Shown here: positions 1 through 5,123 of the stretch, in pieces
Layout of the letters: each line of letters opens with the position of its first letter
Numbering within the stretch: the first letter of the stretch is position 1
Assembly (NCBI GenBank): GCA_964653285.1
Contig: CAZZEX010000155.1
Location: 1-7,513, forward strand
Length of the DNA stretch: 7,513 nucleotides
Direction of reading: 5' to 3'
Origin: CAZZEX01 sp964653285
Lineage (GTDB): Bacteria > Chloroflexota > Anaerolineae > B4-G1
Translations under genes and position numbers: made by a program
The notes under the pieces: model-generated
The model's database searches: none
Told to the model about the DNA's origin: nothing
Seen by the model: the letters and a program-made list of their open reading frames with translations, nothing else

Positions 1-278
1 GTTGCCCAGGTTGTTTTGGGTCATCGCGTAATCGAGGGGCGCGGCCTCCGGGGTGCGAAAGCGCAGCGCTTCGCGGTAGCATCCAATGGCTTGCTGCAAG
101 TTCGCGGCCCGATCCCCCGTCGGCAAGTTTGCGTAGGCTAGCCCCAGGTTGTTTTGGGTGCCGGCGAACTCGAGGGGCGCGGCCTCCGGGGTGTAGACGC
201 GCAGCGCTTCGCGGTAGCATTGGATCGCGCAGGCCAGGTTCTCCGCCCGCTTGCCCCGCATGCGATCATGGTGCGCCA
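1..278 (-). repeat. Tandem 138-bp repeat encoding 46-residue TPR units
   Basis: The DNA repeats with a period of 138 bp (46 codons) inside the TPR gene. For example, GAGGGGCGCGGCCTCCGGGG occurs at 35-54 and again at 173-192, and CAGGTTGTTTTGGGT at 7-21 and 145-159. Identity is highest in the TQNNLG/PEAAPL half of the unit and falls in the half beyond about 210. The array probably continues past the left edge. Confidence 0.8.
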
Positions 279-1206
279 GGCCCAGCCGGAACTGGAGCGC
301 CGCCCGTTCTTGCCTCTTGTCTCCTGCATCTCCCGCATCCCGCTCCGCGATCGCTCTCTGGTACGCCTCAATGGCCGCGTCCTGGAATTCCCCTGCCCGC
401 GCGTAGTCGTCCAGTTCGTGGTACATGTTGGCCAGGTCACGGCACAGGAAGGCGACGCCAGGCCAGTATGGTTTCTCGCCGCCTCGTTCCCGCTCCAGCC
501 GTCGCTCGTATAGCGCGGCCCGCCGGCGCAGTTCCTCCGGCGGGAGGAGCGTGCGGTGAAAGTGGTCCAGCAGGCCCACGATTACCTTACTGCGCATCGG
601 CGGCGGGGCGCTTGGTGCGCGCTGGGGGGTTTCGAAGAAGAACAGCCCGCTGCGGGCGGCGAAGACGTCCGCGGCGTGTTGCATCACCTGCCCCAGTGCG
701 CTCTGGCTGAGCCAGAAGACGAGCGGCACGTTCAGCCGGCTGAGCCGCTCCCGCTGGAAGTTGAGCGCCCGCAGGGCGCGGCGAATCCGCTCCACGCGCA
801 CGCGCTCGGGATCCTCTTCTGGCAGGTAGGCCACGCGCATCCCGGCGCCGGCCAGTCCGCGGGTGTGCACGAAGACGACCGGCGACCGGGGTCGGTCGCG
901 GACACGCTGCTCGCTCGTCCCCTCACCTGTCCCCTCGTCAGGCGATTCGTAGAGCAGTTGTTGCTCCAGTTGTCCTGCCAGGTCGGGCTGGTCGGGCGAG
1001 AGTTCGACCTCGATCAGGCCACGGATGCCCCCGGCCTCCAGGTGCTCGCGCACGTGTTGCATCAACCGCTCGCGCAGCGGCTCCTCCTCGCAGATAGCGA
1101 AGAGGAATCCGCCGCGCCCCGGCATGTCCAGCGCGTCGCACAGCAGCGCCAGTTCGAGGCCGATGTCCTCCGCTGGAGCCGGTTCAGGCCATCTTGCGGA
1201 ACTCAT
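1..1206 (-). CDS. TPR-repeat protein with N-terminal degenerate NTPase-like domain (3' partial)
   Basis: An uninterrupted frame of 402 codons runs from ATG at 1206 off the left edge, so the C-terminus is missing. A GGAGG lies 9 nt before the ATG, and the start overlaps the end of the ATPase frame by 23 bp. Residues 15-192 read like a P-loop NTPase fold without a Walker A: a strand (FLFAICEEEPLRERL, 34-48) where the P-loop would be, a Walker-B-like strand (PVVFVHTRGL, 109-118), then ALNFQRERL (147-155) and PLVFWLSQSAL (161-171). I associate this layout with multi-TPR proteins of Chloroflexota and cyanobacteria, from memory. A Glu/Arg-rich helical stretch (205-325) contains a degenerate TPR. 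From 327 come 46-residue TPR units with AI.CYREALR, TPEAAPL, TQNNLG and LPTGDRAANL signatures; one complete and one partial unit are visible. No effector domain is seen. The role is likely protein-protein scaffolding or sensing with the adjacent ATPase. Confidence 0.85.
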   Translation of the reverse strand, partial: MSSARWPEPAPAEDIGLELALLCDALDMPGRGGFLFAICEEEPLRERLMQHVREHLEAGGIRGLIEVELSPDQPDLAGQLEQQLLYESPDEGTGEGTSEQRVRDRPRSPVVFVHTRGLAGAGMRVAYLPEEDPERVRVERIRRALRALNFQRERLSRLNVPLVFWLSQSALGQVMQHAADVFAARSGLFFFETPQRAPSAPPPMRSKVIVGLLDHFHRTLLPPEELRRRAALYERRLERERGGEKPYWPGVAFLCRDLANMYHELDDYARAGEFQDAAIEAYQRAIAERDAGDAGDKRQERAALQFRLGLAHHDRMRGKRAENLACAIQCYREALRVYTPEAAPLEFAGTQNNLGLAYANLPTGDRAANLQQAIGCYREALRFRTPEAAPLDYAMTQNNLGN

Positions 1207-1215
1207 CCGCCCGTT

Positions 1216-1220
1216 CCTCC
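1216..1220 (-). promoter_or_regulatory. Ribosome binding site of the TPR gene, inside the ATPase frame
   Basis: GGAGG on the minus strand lies 9 nt upstream of ATG 1206-1204. It sits within the last codons of the ATPase frame. The 23-bp overlap of the two frames suggests translational coupling. This site fixes the start of the TPR protein; no other in-frame ATG nearby has a better site. Confidence 0.65.
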
Positions 1221-1484
1221 AGCAGCGGCCGGACGATGGGATGGATACCCCACCAGGCGTCGCCGCCGTCGTATTTCAGCAGGCTCAGGTTGTGCAGCAG
1301 GCTGCGGGCGATCTCGCTGTTGACGAACGGGCCGCCGCTGTAGATGCGCCACAGTTCTTGGTATTGCTCCTGCGTGATGCCACCCCGGTAGGTGTTGCGC
1401 ACCTGGCGGGCGGCGTATTCCACGTCTTCGACCTGGGCTGGCCCCTGTTCTCCGCGCGTGCGCCTGGCCCGGAGCACGGTGCTG

Positions 1485-1536
1485 CGGGCCAGCGCGATCA
1501 GTTCTTTGAGCGGGCCAGCGCGATCAGTTCTTTGAG
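1485..1536. repeat. Exact 26-bp tandem duplication inside the ATPase gene
   Basis: Positions 1485-1510 and 1511-1536 are identical, back-to-back 26-bp copies beginning CGGGCCAGCG and ending TTCTTTGAG. On the coding strand each copy covers the stretch encoding LKELIALAR. Because 26 is not a multiple of three, the second copy shifts the frame and brings in a TGA at 1498-1500. The flanking bases 1484 and 1537 also match their partners, as expected of a simple slippage duplication. Confidence 0.95.
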
Positions 1537-2490
1537 CAGGCCACCACACAGTTCCACCAGCCGTTCGGCGGCCTCCGGCGCGAGCAATCCGGGCATCAAC
1601 CGGCGGTCCAGCACCTCGAGCAGCGACTCTCGCCCCTCCCGGCAGATGTTCCCATCCCGCTCTGTCGTCTTGACGTTGGGCAGCACAAAGTTGCGCGGGA
1701 AGGACATGCGCACGTGCTGGAAGTCGTTGGTGTGATAGAGCGCCAGGGGGACGGTGTAGACGATCCGGCAGCGCGGTTCCAGCAGCGCGTTCGCCCCCCG
1801 GCAGAACAGGTCGCGCACCTGGTTCTGGTCGTACATCTTGTCCAGCCCGTCCACGATGACCAGCGTGCGACGGCCCGATTTCTCATGCAAATCCTCCAGC
1901 AACAGGTTCAGCCGTTCGAGCAGGTCGGAGAGGTTGGCCTGCGCCTCGGCGCGCACGTGCTCGCGCCGGTAAGGGGCATCGGTAGTCAGTTTCACGCTGA
2001 ACTTGGCGATGGCGGCGTTCAGTTCGCCTCCCACCTCGCTCTCCATCTTGCCCCGCTCGCTCTCCTCAAAGACGCGGGTAGTGTACCAGAACAGGAGGTC
2101 GTGGAGCCGGCCCTCTTCCAGCCTGACGCCGCTATCCTGGGCAGCCTTGAACACCTCCAGGCCCAACACGACCAGCAGGTCGGCGTAGTCCACGTCGCCC
2201 AGGTTGAGCAACCCCTCGACGTTGACTGGCACGACGGTGTGCGTATCGCGCAGCGCTTCACCCAGCCGCGCCAGTTCGGTGGTCTTGCCGCTTCCCCGGT
2301 GGCCGGTGAAGAGGGTCTTGTCGTCGTCGCTGGGGTCGAGCCGCAGCAGTTCATCCATCAAGGAGGTGATGCTGGCCTCCTCCGGCCGGCCGGCGTAGAA
2401 ACGTTCCAGCCACTTCTCTCTCAGGGGACGTTCGGGGTCCAGCAGGGCGTAGGCTTCGGTCAGGTTCTCGGCTCTGCGCGGCGGTTCCAT
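1498..2490 (-). CDS. STAND/AAA-type P-loop ATPase, truncated by frameshift
   Basis: The frame encodes 330 residues from ATG 2490, with a perfect AGGAGGT 8 nt upstream (2499-2505). Walker A is GHRGSGKT at residues 63-70 and Walker B is LVIVDGLDKM at 210-219, where the DGLD pattern is typical of STAND/NACHT-like ATPases. CRIVYTVPLAL (241-251) may be the sensor strand. Residues 120-205 are helical and charged, between the nucleotide motifs. The family normally continues into a winged helix; here the frame ends early with LKELIALARSKN because of the 26-bp duplication, and the missing 98 residues lie in another frame (1184-1549). The nucleotide-binding domain is complete, so the truncated protein might still bind ATP. 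It leads an operon with the TPR gene. Signalling or defence is an inference from the domain type. A sequencing or assembly error cannot be excluded. Confidence 0.85.
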   Translation of the reverse strand: MEPPRRAENLTEAYALLDPERPLREKWLERFYAGRPEEASITSLMDELLRLDPSDDDKTLFTGHRGSGKTTELARLGEALRDTHTVVPVNVEGLLNLGDVDYADLLVVLGLEVFKAAQDSGVRLEEGRLHDLLFWYTTRVFEESERGKMESEVGGELNAAIAKFSVKLTTDAPYRREHVRAEAQANLSDLLERLNLLLEDLHEKSGRRTLVIVDGLDKMYDQNQVRDLFCRGANALLEPRCRIVYTVPLALYHTNDFQHVRMSFPRNFVLPNVKTTERDGNICREGRESLLEVLDRRLMPGLLAPEAAERLVELCGGLLKELIALARSKN

Positions 2491-2498
2491 AGCAGTTC

Positions 2499-2505
2499 AC
2501 CTCCT
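2499..2505 (-). promoter_or_regulatory. Ribosome binding site of the ATPase gene
   Basis: AGGAGGT on the minus strand, 8 nt before ATG 2490. It is fully complementary to the anti-Shine-Dalgarno core and fixes the ATPase start. Confidence 0.85.
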
Positions 2506-2528
2506 CAAGCGGCGCTTTCTGTGGAGGG

Positions 2529-2555
2529 ATTATAGCACAAGTCTGTGTAGGGCAA
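2529..2555 (-). promoter_or_regulatory. Probable sigma70-type extended -10 promoter of the ATPase-TPR operon
   Basis: The minus strand has TGCTATAAT (2537-2529), a perfect -10 hexamer with the TGn extension. The best -35 match is TTGCCC (2555-2550) at a short 15-nt spacing, so recognition probably rests on the extended -10. Transcription would start near 2522, giving a leader of about 30 nt to ATG 2490. Confidence 0.6.
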
Positions 2556-2592
2556 CAGTGGGACGCGAGAGGGGTTTTCGGAGCAGTTAGAT

Positions 2593-2660
2593 CGGGCTAA
2601 AATCCAGCCCCGGAGGGGCTTTGCTCTCTCAGCGCGGGGACTTCAGCCCCGCGTAGCCCG
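2593..2660. repeat. Cloverleaf-like palindromic intergenic element
   Basis: Outer arms CGGGCTA (2593-2599) and TAGCCCG (2654-2660) are perfect inverse complements. They enclose two hairpins: AGCCCC-gga-GGGGCT (2606-2620) and CGCGGGG-7 nt-CCCCGCG (2633-2653). GGGCT (2594-2598) can also pair with AGCCC (2606-2610), so an alternative fold exists. The element lies between two minus-strand genes. Read on the minus strand, the last hairpin is followed by GGATTTT, so it may also end transcription of the LiaF-like gene. It looks like a member of a dispersed palindromic repeat family, though only one copy is in this window. Confidence 0.7.
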
Positions 2661-2675
2661 GAAAGTCAGTGCCAT

Positions 2676-2693
2676 TGGGCCAGTGGGGGCCCA
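2676..2693 (-). other. Short hairpin downstream of the LiaF-like gene
   Basis: TGGGCC (2676-2681) and GGCCCA (2688-2693) form a 6-bp stem with a 6-nt loop, 40 nt past the stop codon of the LiaF-like gene. There is no T-tract after it on the minus strand, so it is at best a weak terminator or a transcript-end stabiliser. Confidence 0.35.
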
Positions 2694-2732
2694 CAATTTG
2701 GGAGATACACCCTTGCCGAACGCACCATTTTC

Positions 2733-3734
2733 TCAGCGGATGCTGATGGAGCCTGACCCCTGGTCTATCCTCAACACGATGGTCTGCTCTGCCGCGTCGA
2801 AGTCGCCCGTCTCCCACACACCGTCGCCGCCGCGCTTGCCCTCCACCAGCCGGAATCGTTCGTCGGGGCGGAAGGGGCCGCTGCCCGAATCGAGCACCAC
2901 CCGCGCGCCCACGCTTTCGGGCAGGACGATGGTAAGGCACCCGGAACCTCCGTCAATGCGGGCCTCGAAGGTGCTCCCGGTTGGCAGAGCCAGGTCAATG
3001 GAGCCAGAGCCAGCGTCGAGGGAGAGGTCGCTGACCTGCAGGCCGGTCAGGTCAAAGTCACAGGGGCCAGAACCGGCGTCCAGCGTGAGGTCGAGGACTG
3101 CATCGGGGCTGAGTCTCACGTCCCAGCGGCCTTCCTCCGCCCCACTGCCGAAGTCAAATGGCCCGAACCAGGGGCCGGAGAAGTGGCTGTCCAGTTCTAC
3201 GTCAGCCTGGTCGCCGCGCACGTCCACGTCGAAGACCAACTTGCCGCGATAGGCGACGTCGCCCTCGATGAGGTTGGGGGAGTCGCGCAGCGCGCTCAGG
3301 TAGCCAGGCGCGCTGGTCCAGTCAATGTAGGCGGAGGCATGCTCCACGCCCGCCAGCGGATATTCGACGTGTTCGGTGCGCAATTCAACCGGCTGGGTCA
3401 GATTGGACAGAGCCGGTATGTCCCGCGCGAAGAGCACGATGGTCACAGCGCCGCCGATCAGCATCAGGATCAACAGCCCGCTGATGATGGCCCCGAACAT
3501 TGAGCGCCGGCCGATCAACACGTCAATGCCGAGCGCGATCAGCAGCAGCGGCCACAGTCGCCACAGGACGTTCCACGATTGCCAGGGCAGGTAACCCAGG
3601 TTCGACAGCAACAGGAGGACGCCAGCGCCAATGAGCGCCAGCGGCCAGAAGAAAGAGGGCGGGCGGCGGCGTGGCCTGTGAGTCGGTACCCTTGAGTCCT
3701 CTTCAAATTCAACCGATTCTTGAACGTCTGACAC
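2733..3734 (-). CDS. LiaF-like membrane protein with exterior DUF4097-type beta-repeat domain
   Basis: The frame encodes 333 residues from a GTG start at 3734, chosen because AAGGAGGT ends 5 nt upstream. An Arg/Pro-rich cytoplasmic tail (residues 16-25) precedes three hydrophobic helices at about 28-49, 55-75 and 79-103. The first two resemble the LiaI/LiaF-type transmembrane hairpin seen in envelope-stress proteins. The remainder (about 110-333) should lie outside the membrane. It is beta-rich, with DxGSG motifs at 219, 240, 261, 282 and 324, spaced by exactly 21 residues and then 42. This is the pattern of the 'toastrack'/putative adhesin (DUF4097/DUF2154) fold. In Firmicutes LiaF inhibits a LiaRS-type sensor kinase; no kinase or regulator is encoded here, so a role in envelope-stress sensing is inference. 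It stands alone, divergent from the GH3-like gene. Confidence 0.85.
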   Translation of the reverse strand: MSDVQESVEFEEDSRVPTHRPRRRPPSFFWPLALIGAGVLLLLSNLGYLPWQSWNVLWRLWPLLLIALGIDVLIGRRSMFGAIISGLLILMLIGGAVTIVLFARDIPALSNLTQPVELRTEHVEYPLAGVEHASAYIDWTSAPGYLSALRDSPNLIEGDVAYRGKLVFDVDVRGDQADVELDSHFSGPWFGPFDFGSGAEEGRWDVRLSPDAVLDLTLDAGSGPCDFDLTGLQVSDLSLDAGSGSIDLALPTGSTFEARIDGGSGCLTIVLPESVGARVVLDSGSGPFRPDERFRLVEGKRGGDGVWETGDFDAAEQTIVLRIDQGSGSISIR

Positions 3735-3739
3735 AACAC

Positions 3740-3747
3740 ACCTCCTT
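3740..3747 (-). promoter_or_regulatory. Ribosome binding site fixing a GTG start
   Basis: AAGGAGGT on the minus strand ends 5 nt before GTG 3734-3732. This selects the GTG for the LiaF-like protein. Another GTG at 3739-3737 is out of frame with the protein and abuts the site. Confidence 0.75.
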
Positions 3748-3790
3748 AAATCAGCACTGTGAGATTTGTCCGGCGTAGGTCAAGCGCCTC

Positions 3791-3800
3791 TATAATTATA
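3791..3800. promoter_or_regulatory. Self-complementary TATAATTATA, candidate divergent -10 boxes
   Basis: This 10-mer reads TATAAT on both strands: 3791-3796 plus and 3800-3795 minus. It lies between the divergent LiaF-like and GH3-like genes. The candidate -35 hexamers are TTGTCC (3766-3771, plus) and TTGCAA (3825-3820, minus), each 4 of 6 matches and each 19 nt away, which is longer than ideal. The minus promoter would give a leader of about 50 nt. Confidence 0.5.
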
Positions 3801-3831
3801 CGCAAACAGGCGGACAGAGTTGCAACCCCGC

Positions 3832-3860
3832 TTGCCCTCACCAGGCCAATGTGGTAGACT
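3832..3860 (+). promoter_or_regulatory. Alternative promoter for the GH3-like/L,D-transpeptidase pair
   Basis: TTGCCC (3832-3837), then a 17-nt spacer, then TAGACT (3855-3860) with a TGG directly before it as an extended -10. Each hexamer has 4 of 6 consensus matches. The start would be near 3867, giving a leader of about 40 nt. The spacing is better than that of the palindromic box at 3791, but the -10 is weaker. Confidence 0.4.
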
Positions 3861-3892
3861 GGGGGCAACGACTCGCTTCAACCCATCAATCC

Positions 3893-3898
3893 AGGAGG
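3893..3898 (+). promoter_or_regulatory. Ribosome binding site of the GH3-like gene
   Basis: AGGAGG with a 7-nt spacer to ATG 3906. It supports this start over later in-frame ATGs. Confidence 0.8.
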
Positions 3899-3905
3899 CA
3901 GGTCA

Positions 3906-5102
3906 ATGGCTGGCAACGATCATCAGGCGGTGGCGGGGATGCTCACTGCTCTCTTGCAACCCTGGCACGACAGTGTGGACAATCCGTCAAAGGCCCAACA
4001 GGAGGTGCTGCAGCGTCTGCTCGAGAGTTACGTCCAGACGGATTACGGCGCGCAGCACGACGCGGCCCAGGTCGAGACGATTGATGACTATCGTCGCGCC
4101 TTCCCGGTCGCCACCTACGAGGACTATAAGCCGCTCATCCAGCGGGTGATGGCCGGGGATGTGAGCCTGCTCCTCAGCGAAGAGCCGGTGGGCTGGGCGA
4201 TCACCCGGGGCACGACGAAGGGCGAGTCCAAGTTCATCCCGATGACGCCTACCGACCTTCGCATGCGCATCAGCGCCGGGCGGGCGATGATGAACTACGT
4301 GGTCTCTGGCGGCCAGTACGATCTGTTCGAGGGGGTCAACCTGAACCTGAATTTCCCCTCGGCGGTGGGGACGGTGCAGGTGGGGGAACGGGAGGTAGAA
4401 TACGGCTACAGTTCCGGCATTTACGTGAAGTACGTGTCCGCCTTCACGCCCATCCGCTCGCTGCCGACGCAAGACGAGATTGACGCGCTGGGCGGGGGCA
4501 AGACCATCCGCGATTGGGAGGCGCGCTTCGAACTGGCCTACGAGAAGTGCAGGGACGAGAACGTCACGCTGGTGGGCGGCGTCGCCCCGACCGCCATCCG
4601 CTTCGCCCGCTACCTGCGGCGGGCCCACTCCGTCTACCCCAAGGGTCTGTGGCAAACGCAGATCATGACGCTGGGCAGCGTGCCGGGCATCAACACGCGC
4701 TATCAACCGGCGCTCACCGCTCTCTACGGGCCGGTCGCCATCCGCGAGATCTACGGTACCACTGAGGGCATGTTCGGCCAGCAGCGGGACGAACGCCGGG
4801 CGTGGGTGCCTAACTACGATCTTTTCCTCTTCGAGGTGAAGACCCGCCCCTCGGCTATGCTCCCTTCGGCCTCGCTCAGGGCAGGCAGGGCCGGGTCGGG
4901 CATCAAGATGCTGCACGAGATGCGACCCGGCGAGGTGGGCAGCCTGGTCGTCTCGACGCCGGTACTGCCGCGCTATGAGATCGGCGACCTGATTCTCGCC
5001 TTCCGGCCGCCCTACTTCCGCTGCATTGGTCGTGACCGCTGGTGGACTCCCCTGCGTTACGCCTGGGACGAGTTGATGACACTCAATCTGGGCCAATTGT
5101 AG
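3906..5102 (+). CDS. Short GH3-family (ANL superfamily) adenylating enzyme
   Basis: The product has 398 residues. Three ATP/AMP-binding motifs of the GH3/ANL family can be read: TRGTTKGESKFIP at residues 100-112 (phosphate loop), YGTTEGMFG at 283-291 (adenine site), and RYEIGDLILAF at 356-366 (the Asp that holds ribose). GH3 enzymes activate a carboxylate as acyl-AMP and join it to an amino acid; in plants this conjugates auxin or jasmonate. The bacterial substrate is unknown. Typical members are about 550-600 residues. This one stops soon after motif 3 (GRDRWWTPLRYAWDEL) and lacks most of the mobile C-terminal domain, so full activity is uncertain. Residues about 315-332 are a Pro/Ser/Ala/Arg/Gly-rich insertion encoded by a repeat-like DNA stretch. 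It leads a pair with the L,D-transpeptidase 21 bp downstream. Cytoplasmic, with no signal peptide. Confidence 0.82.
   Translation: MAGNDHQAVAGMLTALLQPWHDSVDNPSKAQQEVLQRLLESYVQTDYGAQHDAAQVETIDDYRRAFPVATYEDYKPLIQRVMAGDVSLLLSEEPVGWAITRGTTKGESKFIPMTPTDLRMRISAGRAMMNYVVSGGQYDLFEGVNLNLNFPSAVGTVQVGEREVEYGYSSGIYVKYVSAFTPIRSLPTQDEIDALGGGKTIRDWEARFELAYEKCRDENVTLVGGVAPTAIRFARYLRRAHSVYPKGLWQTQIMTLGSVPGINTRYQPALTALYGPVAIREIYGTTEGMFGQQRDERRAWVPNYDLFLFEVKTRPSAMLPSASLRAGRAGSGIKMLHEMRPGEVGSLVVSTPVLPRYEIGDLILAFRPPYFRCIGRDRWWTPLRYAWDELMTLNLGQL
4848..4904 (+). repeat. Repeat-like in-frame insertion in the GH3-like gene
   Basis: This stretch contains CCTCGGCTATGCTC followed by CTTCG-5 nt-GCTCAG (4864-4879) and then GGCAGGC. 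It resembles the CTTCG(N5)GCTCAG palindromic repeat I recall as dispersed in Chloroflexota and related genomes. It encodes PSAMLPSASLRAGRAGS (residues 315-331), unlike the GH3 sequence on either side, and keeps the frame. The exact borders are a guess. Confidence 0.5.
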
Positions 5103-5123
5103 ATAGACCTCTCGGAGCAATCT

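Larger units (their letters stand above)
1184..1549 (-). pseudogene. C-terminal remainder of the ATPase, separated by a frameshift
   Basis: This frame continues the ATPase after the 26-bp duplication. It begins by repeating the residues LKELIALARS that end the upstream frame, then adds 98 residues that the truncated product lacks. The segment has NSEIARSLLHNLSLLKYDGG followed by WWGIHPIVRPLLEE, which fits the winged-helix region that follows the NTPase domain in STAND proteins. A GTG at 1549 could open the frame, but no good ribosome site precedes it, so separate translation is doubtful. It ends in TGA at 1184-1186, inside the start region of the TPR gene. Deleting one 26-bp copy fuses it to the upstream frame as one protein of 426 residues. 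Confidence 0.8.

Noticed and set aside
1..278. CRISPR-like array
   Set aside because: The repeat is a 138-bp unit that encodes TPRs in frame, with no short repeats separated by unique spacers.
129..1323. Overlapping plus-strand frames (about 190-255 codons) opposite the TPR gene
   Set aside because: The minus strand has one unbroken 402-codon frame with TPR signatures. The plus-strand products are Arg/Pro/Ala-rich shadow translations.
1714..2535. A 273-codon plus-strand frame opposite the ATPase
   Set aside because: It mirrors the ATPase on the other strand, which has Walker A and B motifs and a perfect ribosome site. The product shows no domain.
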